From: Labyrinthula sp. Ha
Lineage: Eukaryota; Sar; Bigyra; Labyrinthulida; Labyrinthulaceae
DNA length: 64,000 nucleotides
Direction of reading: 5' to 3'
Assembly (NCBI GenBank): GCA_015227615.1
Contig: JAALGZ010000001.1
Span: 806,001 to 870,000 of the forward strand
The notes beneath the pieces are model-generated. The model did no database searches. It was not told where the DNA came from and saw only the letters and a list, made by a program, of their open reading frames with translations. The translations under genes and the position numbers were made by a program. Shown here piece by piece: positions 10,721 to 22,568 of the stretch (positions are counted from its first letter, which is position 1; the number at the start of each line of letters is the position of its first letter).

Positions 10721-12262
10721 TCACGCAGACAGGTCATAAAGTAAGTTTTTATACAGAAGCAGAACTTCTTCTTTCTCATCATACAAAACCTTTCCAATAT
10801 CATATGCCCTCTTCGCTTGTTCTCTTGCCTTATTCTCTAATCCAAGCGCATCAAGAACAGGAGCTAAGTTATAATGTGTCTGTGCTGCTTCTGCACTAGA
10901 ATTTCCAAAAATCTTCACCCGAATCGCCAAACTCTCTCTTAAAACTTTTGCTGCTTCAATCAACTCATCCTTATCCTCTGTATTCTGCTTCGTACCAAAT
11001 AACCCATACAAAGCCATTCCCAAATTATTCATCGTCTCAGCAACACTTTCCCTCTCAGGTGGTGGAATACTAATCTTTATATCTAAACTCATCTTATAAT
11101 TCAACACTGCTGCAGCATATTCCTTTTCCTCCATCAACCAGTTAGCAAAATTATGACTTGCGGTAGATAGAAACAAAGTTGTCTTCGCCATTAAAGCAGG
11201 TGTTATTCCAAGTGCCTGATTTCTAGCATCATTCAATAACCTCACACATTCTCCCATACACTCTGCAGCACTTTTTCCATCTTTTGCCACATAAATATCA
11301 TCAGATTCTCCTTGAATGTCATGTAAACTAACAGCTAGATTGTTGTACTCTCTTGCAAGATTAAACATTCGATCAGGAAGAACATTTGCGCCTTTGTGTT
11401 TCAAAGCTACTTCAATTGCAACAGAAGAAACTTGAATGGACATGTCTTTGTTATCCCTGAAAAGGTATCCTAACGCATTAAGGTAGCTAAGTATATTAGG
11501 AATTTCATCTTCTGATACAACAACAATACCATCAGATAAACATCTTTCTGAGATGAACCTCATCCCTTGTAAACTCCAAAACTCCTTTATGCTCAAAATA
11601 ATCTTTTCGTTACAATCTTTCCGCACTGGTTCAAGTGTTTTCAACGCGCTTAAATTTCTTTTGTGCATTCTTCGATCAAAAGCTGTTGTTGCTGCAATAT
11701 CGTATTGTTCAAGTGCATATACGATAGCAGGAAGATGATTAATCATTGCTCGCTCGAAATCTCCTTCTTTGTCAATGGGAACAAGGAAACTAATTTCTTT
11801 TTCTACTTTTACGCTAGAATAGAGTTCCCAAGCCGTCCAAGAACTCTTAAGTAGCGGTTCAAAATCTTCCATAGGAAAAATAACCGCAATTTCTTTGAAA
11901 TGTTCAAGTTGTTCTAGAAAAGCTTTACCCCACCAGTTGTATCGGCGAAGATGGTGTTGGAGAATGTGTTGGTTCATGCAAAAAAGGTCTATCCATACAA
12001 AGGAGTTTTTTAGTTGCTTGATGCTCTGGAGTACATCATCGAACTGCATGTCATATGCATAGATTATATAGTATTCTGCAAAATCCTGCTCTTCACTAAG
12101 AAGATCTGAAAGGCTACAGTTCTGCTTCTTTGTCTGTTTTGCTACGTATTTGTATAGGTCTCGCATTGTGGCATTTTCAGGCGCAGGGGGCTCTAGGTTA
12201 TTAAACCAGTTGTTCAGGGCATCATATGATACTCCTTTTGTTGGGAAATCATATTTTTTCAT
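10721..12262 (-). CDS. TIR-like domain plus TPR repeat protein
   Basis: An intronless gene of 513 residues, starting MKKYDF and ending in TGA. Residues about 61-165 resemble the TIR-like fold found in many large protist protein families: YYIIYAYD (64-71), FVWIDLFCMNQH (88-99) and SWTAWELY (141-148) correspond to their YSWR, WFDLF-NNQH and RAWCLWE motifs. From about 270 to the end come degenerate tetratricopeptide helices, best seen as AEAAQTHYNLAPVLDALG near 460-480; such regions are often labelled kinesin-light-chain-like. The likely role is protein-protein scaffolding or signalling; whether the TIR-like part has any NADase activity cannot be told, and I do not see a clear catalytic Glu. Its 3' end faces that of the ACAD8 gene. 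Confidence 0.75.
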   Translation of the reverse strand: MKKYDFPTKGVSYDALNNWFNNLEPPAPENATMRDLYKYVAKQTKKQNCSLSDLLSEEQDFAEYYIIYAYDMQFDDVLQSIKQLKNSFVWIDLFCMNQHILQHHLRRYNWWGKAFLEQLEHFKEIAVIFPMEDFEPLLKSSWTAWELYSSVKVEKEISFLVPIDKEGDFERAMINHLPAIVYALEQYDIAATTAFDRRMHKRNLSALKTLEPVRKDCNEKIILSIKEFWSLQGMRFISERCLSDGIVVVSEDEIPNILSYLNALGYLFRDNKDMSIQVSSVAIEVALKHKGANVLPDRMFNLAREYNNLAVSLHDIQGESDDIYVAKDGKSAAECMGECVRLLNDARNQALGITPALMAKTTLFLSTASHNFANWLMEEKEYAAAVLNYKMSLDIKISIPPPERESVAETMNNLGMALYGLFGTKQNTEDKDELIEAAKVLRESLAIRVKIFGNSSAEAAQTHYNLAPVLDALGLENKAREQAKRAYDIGKVLYDEKEEVLLLYKNLLYDLSA

Positions 12263-15200
12263 TCGTAATTTGTTGGAACTTATTTTCGTTCGGTTTCTTT
12301 ATTTGTCTGGGACTGGCAAATTCTGTGGTAATGCAATATTGGAGGAATTGTGGTTGAACTAAACCTGACCCGCAAAGCAGCAAATCACACAAAAGATCTC
12401 TATTGCTGTTCTTGTTAGCACAAACTCTTTACTAATTATTGTATTTCTAAATCAATTGAGTAATCTATTAATATTTAGTTATCTAAAATATTATTTTTTC
12501 TATCTTTTAGCTTTCATAAGTTTGGTAGTTGTTAACCTTTGTTCAACAACCTTCATAGTTATGTGAAGTTTAATATTTAAAGCGGGTGTACAGTTAGCCT
12601 ATGATTAAATTACTAGGTAATCCTTCATGGAGATATCCTTATATGTAATAATTTAAAAAATTGCTTATGACCTAACTAATTAAGAAGACCAAGAAAATGA
12701 GTTAACCAAAGCACAAGAAAGTCATGGAAAAGGAAGGAAAGTTACGAAAAACCATGAAAGAGAATTATATTCTTCTAAAATATTAACTATGTACTAAAAA
12801 CTACCTGACTAGTATTATTAAATGGATAAAATTGGTTCTGCACTCGATCAGGTAAGGAGTTCAGACATTATGCTCACAAAGAAAATGGAACTACATTTAT
12901 TGGGCTTGATCTCAACTCAATACCTTGCCAAGATGCTAATTATCTCTACCAAACATATCCGAAGGAGTCTAATTTTATGATTATCATCGCATAATAGCAT
13001 AAAAAGTAGGCATTTAACCTTCATTTTATTTGAATTCCCTAAGTATACGCATTTTTTAGTCGCTTAGACTAAGCTAGCTCTACGTTTGCCGGTGAACTCC
13101 TTTCGTCCTTACTGATGTCTCAGTTTTTCACCCTACACGAAATATTACTTTTGCTAAGTTCTCTGTTTGCATTCAGGAAAGATTGCAATAAGAATATCTA
13201 AACGTAAATAATATATTCATTTTGATGGAAGAAGACTCTAGTAGTACAGTCAGTTGAAGCGTCTAGTCAATAAAAAATAAAATAACGGCAAAGACATAGA
13301 GCAATGCAAATGTAATATAATTCTGTAGCTCTCTCGTTCTATTCAAAAAAGTTTCCTTAAGCCTTTAATGTTGTTAGTCCCCAGCAAAAATATAAACCAT
13401 AACTCCAACTAGCTGTTATGGAAATCCAATTATGGCTAAGGGATTTAAAAATCTGAAGCATCGTTAGCGGTCGGATTTAAAAGAAATTATCAATAGTTAT
13501 TTTATAATCATTTTGATTCCGATTATCAATAAAGGAATATGGGATTTTATTTTTATCAAGTTTTTCTGCTTTAATTTTGATAACCAATTGATTTTCAAAA
13601 TAAAGATGGGTTATGCGACCCTGTTCCAATTTTCCGAAAATTTCTTTTTTAGTTTCTGAACCGCATGAAAACTTTTAAGAACTGGCGAAATGGTATTCGA
13701 ATAATCCAGCAATAGAATATGGTTGCGCCATGTGGCTATTTTGGTAAGCATTGTGTACGATGCAAAAAATGAGGAAATATGTTTTTGGTTGTTTGGCCCA
13801 GAGCAATATAGTCCAATTCATTATTGACAATCAGTTGCTTATCAATAATCAGTCAAAATGTTTCGGGAATGACCAGAATCAATCAATGAGAAAAACAAGG
13901 GCAAATTTTGTATTGATATATTATCGATAAACCAAATCAAACCCCTAACTATCATGCTGCAAGCCATCTAAACTAGCTTGTAGTATTTTTAGCTTAAGAA
14001 TGTATATAGATTTTTAAATTTATTTGCAGATTATGCATAAAATAATTGATATTACGTAAATAGGTTTAATGTTTCTTTAGCTCAATACTTATTTGATAAT
14101 TTGAGAGAGAAAATCTTTTAATTAAATTCAATAGGCCGAATTAATGAGTCCCTGATTTATTGAATCAACACTAACTAAACTGATTATGGTTGCCTGACAA
14201 CATTACTATACTTAGAAAATAAGAGTAATTTTATTAGCTGAGGTTTGGTCATAGCTTCGTGTAGGAGTATACATAACTTACCAATAAGAGGGGGAATCTT
14301 GAGAGAAAAGGAACACCTTTGCAATGCCCATATTATTTAACAACAAATTAAACTATGTCTCGTCTCTTTGATTAAATAATGGTTCTCTCGAATCTAATTT
14401 TAAAGCAAATACATAAAAATAGTATGGCACAGATTGGAACGTGGCAAAACTATTTTGTTAAGAAAATATATTTTCTGGGAAGATCTCACGTGCTGTGCTA
14501 CATTCGATACCCCCGTGAGCTATAAATTGATTTTAAGCGTTTAGAGTTTTTGTACTGACTAATTGTATCTATACTTCACTTCATGTTCCTTACATGGAAA
14601 GTAGAGCTTTGATAGATTAGTGAGTTCTTCTTTATTTTTATTGCGCTACCAATTTGTTCTCACCTTCTTATGCTGGGTATTATTCTTAAAGTCCTAAGCA
14701 CATAAAATATCTGAGATTATAGTATTACTTACTCAGGCATAGTGAGTTGCCAAATTATTATAAATGCTCTGTATCTTTGGACCTCATATTTGAATTAGTG
14801 TTTTCAAAGGAAAATAACCTGGTCATGGAAACACAAATATAGATATTTAAAATGTTCCAAGAATATGCCTTGTAATATATGGGAACTAAAGTCTAAGTAA
14901 AAATGTATATTCTATAACTACTCTCAGCTAGGTTAGTTAAGTACCTTTTGTGATTAATAGGTTGTTATGCAAAACAGCAAAATATTGTGGTTTGTAGAAG
15001 CTTGATCAAGTCACAATATTTTTCGAAATCTTAATACAGTATTGAAGATTTATAGTTTGATCATAAGTTGTTGTGCCAATTCAGAATAAAATTATACATA
15101 TGGAACATGCTAAATATGGTGGCAAGTTAAGCTCTTCAGCATTAACTTTAATGGTGGAGTTAATTATTTGACATTGACACAATTCTTGCCCATTGCTCCT

Positions 15201-18200
15201 AAAAAGAGGATTAAGTTGATAGGGAATATTGCTACCTATTTATGAATGCAGTCAAACAAATTATAAACAATTCCTGCTTAGATTCTGCTTCGAACCCTTA
15301 TTCCAAAAAGTGAAAATTCCAAATTAGTTCAATCGGGTTTTCTCTAGGTGATGAACATTTTACAAGTCCAAGTTGATACTAAGAATTCAATCGCTAATAT
15401 TATAATTTTAATGTGAACTCATGCAGTCATGCTCGTCGTATTTGTAATAATATTACGTTAAAGCCTAGTGTGAATAGTGCTGAACCTATTTTGTGCCTAT
15501 TGTACAAAAAATTTACCTCAAGCAGGTTCCAAAATGAGTAATTCAAACTCTCTTTATTTTGGTTAATAGTGCAATATAATTATTTAGTAAAAAGATTTGT
15601 TAACATATATCAGATCTATTCAAGACAGGCAGATACAGGAAAAAATAATCGTAACATTTGATGATATGAGGTTGCTACTTAATTTAACTCTTGTCATATA
15701 ATAAACTCTATAAGGCAATTAACTTCAACTTGAATAATGCCAGTAAGACTTCTTATTGGCAAGGGTATATATTTCCTAATTATTTTTAACCAAAAACTAC
15801 ATTTGCGGCTAATCACGGGAAAGGACAGGTGAAAGGTATATCGATGAATGTACTAACCCAGTGTCACTTGCGTTTCTTTAACCCATCTTAAATTTTAACG
15901 CAATAATAACACTAAATGAAATCTAAAATTTTTTTAGTATTTTATAAACTTAATTGTACAATTTGTCATTATCAAATACGAATGTTTCAGTTGCTTTCAG
16001 GTAGATATCTACGTCAGCAATAACCATTCTCCAGGTCAAGCCATAACAGAAAAAGTTAGGCAATTATTTTCTGTATTTCATAAGAACTTATTTTCCATAA
16101 ATAGGTTGCACTGAGCATAAAGATGGGATAAAGCTTTATCACACTGTGCCAAAGAACAGCTGAAACAATGGAAGTAATCCGTCTTATACGGTAAACAATC
16201 TAACAAGAGTTACTATACCTAGATTTAATCATGTGACGATTGATCAAACTACGCATTTTTCTGATTAACAGTGGAAAACTCTGCTGACTCTGACAAATTC
16301 TGGGTAAATTGATCATAGATAAATCTATAAACCACTAATTAGGAGACATTAAAAAGTATTCAGGTTTTTAGTTCCCAAGTATGAATTACTTGCCTGAGTA
16401 CAACATCATAAGCTGTGGAGAGTCAAGAATTAAGTTTTCCTTTTAGTAGGTATATGGTTTAAATTATATGCGGACACATTTTGGCCTGTTGAATAGATTC
16501 TACCTCAGATTTACTTACAGAATATCGTTTGGACTTTGAGTATACTGTGAAATAAACTTCCCATCTTAATGCCTTTAATTCTTATTTCCTGTCGCCATAT
16601 TAAGTAAACACCACTGGAAAACTTTATAGGCGATAGAATATCCTTCAGCACAATATACGCTCTATTATTTCATTCTAAAACTTATTATTAGGGGAGTTTT
16701 TTATGAGGTCATTCTCAATGTTACAGAATCTATCATATTATGATCCCAATTGGTGCAAAGATTAGTAGCATAGACTTTTAGTCAAAAAATAGCTTAGTAT
16801 AAATTAAAATGAAAAAGCAGTTTTTGTTGTTAGCAAGAACAGAAGAAAAACAAATCAAAACCTCGGGTTCTTTTCCTTATTTACAAAGGCAACAACCCTA
16901 CATGGATTTAAGGAATTAATGAATTTTCGCTAAGACACTATCTAGAAGAAAATATACTCGAGCTCCTATGTTAGACATAAACAGAGCCTATGACCTTATC
17001 TAAAGAGTTTATTTTCATTAATTGTGAAATATTTATTTATAACTTAGGCAAAGAGTTATGCGCTTTTGTATTAAGCCGCTTATTGGTGTACAGAGTGGTG
17101 TAGATTATAGTAGTTCAGAGGAGCATAAGAGCTTCGAACAAACTTGGAAGTTGCGTTAGTTGATTCCATAAGCTCAAGCTGATTAAATTCCTTCGACTTC
17201 ACAAATTATTAAAGACACACAAAAAATTGAACATAGTTATTGGACGGGAGCACTTTAAATTTGACAGATTTAATTAGCTCTGAGTCTAGATGGAGTTTGC
17301 TGATGCAACTCTCAGTTTTGACTACAAAGAGAAAACAGGGGATGCAAGAAGCTACTTCATTTAGCACCGTGATGAGGAACTATGGCAGATTCTGTAAGTC
17401 TATGAAACTAAAAGATAACAATTTTTCATGTTTCTAGAGTTAAGTTTCCATGGAGAATGAGTTGATTTTGAAAAATTTCCAGTATGATCAGAAATAAGAG
17501 CATATAAGAAATCAAAAATTGCTGAGTCATCTCGGTTGGCGGAAACAACAATTTAAATAAACTGACTCAAACTAGGGAAAACAGATAAACGCCAAAACTC
17601 AAGGAAATTCGCGAAAATATCTAGACAGGGAGCTGAAAATGATTAGCGACGCTAAAAAGCTTTTTTTGAGCACTTTGAGTGGAAAAGCTATCTAAAGTTC
17701 ACTTAACAGGTAGAATTTCAACTATCGTGCGCCTGTTTTAGAAAATATTTTTTAATCAAAGTACTCCAATAGTTAAATATACTGTCCTGTTTCAAGAACA
17801 AAGGAAACTGAATACGGCAAGAAACACAGCAAGCCATGTTTTGATAGCACTTACGCGACTCCTGCACAGATTCGAGCAGAGCATCCTCCCGATCCTCGCA
17901 ACTCGAACTTTAACTTTTGATTCTCCAAGTTGAAATATCGCATCTCCTCAAAAAAGAAAGGAGAACCTAATCCGAATCTTACTATACTAAATTAGTGCTT
18001 TGTATCATTTAGATACCGGACAGAAATTTGTACAAACTATACTACTCTAACAGTTCTAACATCTGAGGTTTGATAGATTGGGAACACAAAGCTTCTAACA
18101 CGACACTAGAAAACTCTTGGAATATACCCCTCCTTTTCAATAACTTTTAAAAAACATGAAAGTGATCATTCTTTTTCCCTAACACATATAATTATGTCTT

Positions 18201-18701
18201 ATGTATTGCTAACGTGTACTCTCTATGAAAAAAATATGTCTTGTGGGCAATATAAGCAATAGTATAACTTTTCCTTATCTCTTTGTTTAGAACTTCTATC
18301 TTAGGAATCAGTTTCTAGTACTAAACTAGTCCTTTATCAAAAAGCTCTAATCATTGAATTAAAATCGTAAATATCTCTCCATGGATTTTTTGGCCACTCT
18401 TTTTCTTCTTGAATAGAGCGTGCTTAAGATGTGCCCCCTGCTAAGATCAGATACCTAGCTTGTGGTATTCAATGATTGTAATGTAATTTAAGTTGATGTT
18501 TCATTGGAGTTCCCAATTAATTAAACCTTTCAGTTTTCCTATTGGCATGATTGATACTTTTGATACGGCAGGGAATGTTTAAAGTGAGATATCGGCAGAT
18601 AATTGAAATCTTACTTGCACTTGAAGGGTCACAAATATCAAAGTCTTTTAACCAAATTTGAAATAAAGGAAGCTTAGGCGAATATCAACATAGATTGAAG
18701 A
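12263..18701. other. 6.4-kb gene-free AT-rich stretch with one old hAT-type element
   Basis: Contains the degraded transposon at 13465-13947. The rest shows only short open frames, such as 17240-17437, with no recognisable motif. No RNA gene was seen. Confidence 0.6.
13465..13947. mobile_element. Old non-autonomous hAT-type transposon (MITE)
   Basis: The right end, AAACCAAATCAAACCCCTA, matches the CCCCTA terminus of the well-preserved element at 37251-37867. The left end, TAGCGGTCGGATTTAAA, agrees with that element's TAGGGGTGTTATTTGAT at about 11 of 17 positions and agrees better with the left end of the 50112 copy. Both ends carry TTATCAATA-type subterminal repeats, and an interior stretch (13725-13750) shares CCA..TGGC...TAAGC with 37385-37403. 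The possible 8-bp target duplications AGCATCGT and ACTATCAT match at 5 of 8, consistent with an old insertion. No transposase is encoded. Confidence 0.6.
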
Positions 18702-19449
<748 letters not shown>

Positions 19450-19581
19450 AGCGCTTCCTTCAGGTTTGAAATAGGTTTCGAAGATGCAGTTATGTTTTTG
19501 CCCTAAGTATCAACAATAATAATAATTTTTTTCCGTTAACCTAATATAGATATACAAGAACTATCCGTTGACAATAAAAGC

Positions 19582-21160
19582 ATGAGAAATGATATTTGGA
19601 GAAGTATCAACCCTAATAAAGTTACACTGGTACTGTTGTATTCTGTTTAAACAATAGCTTGAGCTTGAAAACTTGAAGAATGACTTTAACAAAATTAAGC
19701 GAGAGACCAAAATTCATTTCGATAAAATTCGGAAGCAAAAGGAAAAAAACTCCATGAGAATTAAAGAGTTAAAGGAAAAAGTGCTAGAAGAAGAAAATGC
19801 GTTATTGAAAGTGCAGAAGCAATCTCTTGTTCATGCAAAAATGCTAGAAAAAGCAACTGAGGCTCCCAGAACAGTAACAAGAAGCCAATCCGAGGGTGGT
19901 ACTCCTGCATTAAATGATGGCTTCTTACAAAAGGCAGTAGAAAAAATTAGAAGGAAGCTTGATCTAGCTCAATCTCACTCAAGTGAACTCAAAGGAAAAG
20001 TAGTAAGGTTGCAAGAGGATCTTGATGAATTAAGAAAAATTGAAAAAAAGCTACGAAGCACCGATTCTAATGCCGTTTATTTGGCCAAGCTAAAGAGAGA
20101 AATTGAGGCTGAAGAAGCTTTACTTTCGAATGTCATAAGCAAAACCAATGAAGCCCAAGAGATTAACAATAGTTTAAAAAAGATATCCCTCACTCTAGGA
20201 AAGGAAACTCAACAAGTGGCTCTTTGTGCTGAGTCGAAAGATCGCAGCTTGAAAAAGCAGGAGCTTGAACTGCAACAAGGTAAGAGAATGGAGAAGGAGA
20301 TCTTGAATAGGTTGGATATAGCCATAAAACGAAGGACAGCTAAGAAGCAGGAACTTAATAATCTTCAAATCGAAAAATGCAAGGAGAAGAAGAAATTGGA
20401 ACAGGAACTTAAAATTAAGCAAGAGCTGGCACTCAAAGTGGATAACGACTTAAAGAAACTTAAGAGTTTTGTACAAAACTCGGAAGAAAATCTGATGCAA
20501 CCAACTCCAGAGATGGCGAAAGAACCTGCGAAGCTAATAACAGCGCACAGAATTAAACCTTCAGTTAGCAGTGGTACATCAAAGGGGCTAATCCTCCAAA
20601 CATATGAAAAAATTAAGGAGGAGACTAAACGAAAGAATGAACTAGATACGAGTTTAGCATCAGTCAAGCCGAATTTAACTTATAACTCTAGAAGAAAAGT
20701 GGAGAAACTTGAGCGGTTAATTGGCGAGGAAGAAGCCAAGTTTGAAAAGACAATAGAAGAATCAAGGTTGCTTGAAAAAGAGCTTAATCGCGACTTAATT
20801 CAGCTGAAAAGATTATTTATGGGTTTGCTTTTCAAAGCAAAAACAGTGCAGGCAGATTTCTCAACAGAGGAGAAGCAACTTTGCACAAAGCTGAAAAAGT
20901 GCATCGACGATAATTTTTCCATGAAACCTTTGCTAGTAGAGGATCTAGGTAAAGCAGTCTTTATGCTGCTAGAAAGAACTTCTGGTGCCGAGGAATTAAA
21001 TACTGACAGCTATGGTGTCGTGATAGATGACCATTCAGAGGAACATGTCGCAGACCAAGAAAAGGTGCCCCGGGAGAGGTTCTTTGACAAATGCACAATA
21101 CTGACAAGAGCTGACATTAAGCTAGCTTCTAAAGTTTTAGTACAAAAATATACATCTTAA
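19582..21160 (+). CDS. Long coiled-coil protein of unknown function
   Basis: Exons 19582-19629 and 19658-21160, joined by a 28-base GT...TAG intron that puts both exons in frame; 516 residues. The ATG at 19582 has A at -3. The protein opens MRNDIWRSINPNKVTLLELENL across the splice, then is almost wholly Lys/Glu-rich heptad coiled coil to about residue 420, with short non-helical breaks near residues 95-105 and 285-310. The last 80 residues look globular and contain an acidic patch. No motor, kinase or membrane segment is visible. It could be a cytoskeletal, centrosomal or tethering protein; I do not recognise the family. It is convergent with the SLC10-type gene, 144 bases away. Confidence 0.8.
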
Positions 21161-21304
21161 AGTTTTTTCTAGCTTCGGGATACCGTTGACTTATTTGAGG
21201 AATTGGTTGAGAGCTCATCAACCTAAAAAATAAGATATCCTTAACTTAAACTGAAACTGTCAAAAAACTTGACACCCTATCGATGTATCTAACATTGCAT
21301 AAAA

Positions 21305-22568
21305 CTAAAGAGAAAGTACTTCTTGCTTATCATCTTCTTCACTGTCTGCCTTTTTACTTTTCTCATCTGACGTCTGACTCTCTTGGTGTTCAACTTTTTC
21401 CTTCATCTCCCCTTTCTGTTTATCCAACTCTTCAGGATCAATAGGGGCTCCAGGATGCAGCTTGGCATAGTTAACAGATCCAGGTTGCCAATTTTCAAAA
21501 AGAGTTCTCAACAACGGGGTTCTTGGCGGACAATAAGTCCATCCTAGTTGCCAGCTACCCATCATGAAAAGAAAAAAGAATCCAGCTTCATATCCTCCAT
21601 AAATTACAGGAACTCCTAACAGAGTAAAACAGAAAAGCGAACATACCTGCAGCAGACCTTCCAGCCGAGCCTTGCGACACGGTATAAGCTAAAGCAATAG
21701 ATGTGTTCTGGTAGGCAGTTTCTAGTGCAATAGCTACTCTTTGAGGATCAGTGAGTTGGAGAAAGAAACCAAGAGCATTAACTCCAAATAAAGCAACCAG
21801 GAGAGGAAACGCTGTTCCAATCCATAGAGGGTAGAAAGGCTGTCGCCAAGGTGGTTTTCCATCACAAGTATCTGCAGATGCGAATACACCAAGAGCAATA
21901 GATGCGAATCCTGCAACATTTCCTATCAAATTAGACTTATCCTGATGTTCAGGGAAAGTAGATCCAAACCACTAAAAATAAAATTTCAATGAAAAATGTA
22001 CCAACCCAAGAATAATCCCTCCAATTACTATTCCTAAAGTAACCCCCAAATCAGCGAAATCAACTTCAATATCATCATCATCGTCAAAATCTTGTGTGTT
22101 GGTATATGCCAATGTAATATATAAATAAATATTTAATGGCAGCATGAACATTGAAGCTATTGTGGACAGCGAGGTCATCGAAACTGAAAGGGCTAGATCC
22201 GCATTCAAAAGGTTGCACCACCAATTTGAAAAACTTCCACCGGGTGATGCACATAGAATAAGGAGAGCAACAGCTTCTAGTGGATCCAGTGGAAAGATTG
22301 ACACTGCAAGAAACCCAATGAAGGGCATGAGTAAGAACTGGAATGCTGCTCCAGCGTATATCTGTTTCTCCCTGAACGACCGCTTGAAATCGTCAAAAAC
22401 CACGACTGAGGAGATACCCGCCACTGTGAAAAAAACCAATATATTGATGGATATCGAATAAGCTCTATCTCTAGAAGTCGTTTCGTCATCTTCCAGATCA
22501 CACGGGTCAATTGTTGCGTTGTCTTCATCATCCTGAAGGTGGTAAAGCAAGGAAGAAACTAACGACAT
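21305..22568 (-). CDS. SLC10 (bile acid:sodium symporter family) membrane transporter
   Basis: Exons 22568-22002, 21971-21647 and 21615-21305; introns of 30 and 31 bases; 400 residues. The protein carries SLC10 signatures: SPGGSFSN (108-115), then LALSVSMTSLSTIASMFMLP (125-144), and LETAYQN (272-278). By comparison with the bacterial homologue ASBT, Ser114/Asn115 and Glu273/Gln277 correspond to sodium-binding residues, so sodium-coupled uptake is likely; the substrate (sterol derivative, keto-acid or other organic anion) cannot be told. Eight to ten hydrophobic segments are present. Oddities are an acidic N-terminal tail (residues 11-33), a very acidic loop (DFDDDDDIEVDFAD, 160-173) and a charged Lys/Glu-rich C-terminal tail of about 50 residues. 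The ATG at 22568 is the first in frame. Confidence 0.9.

Noticed and set aside
22144-22461. Plus-strand open frame of 105 codons
   Set aside because: Antisense shadow of SLC10 exon 1, whose minus-strand translation carries the family motifs.
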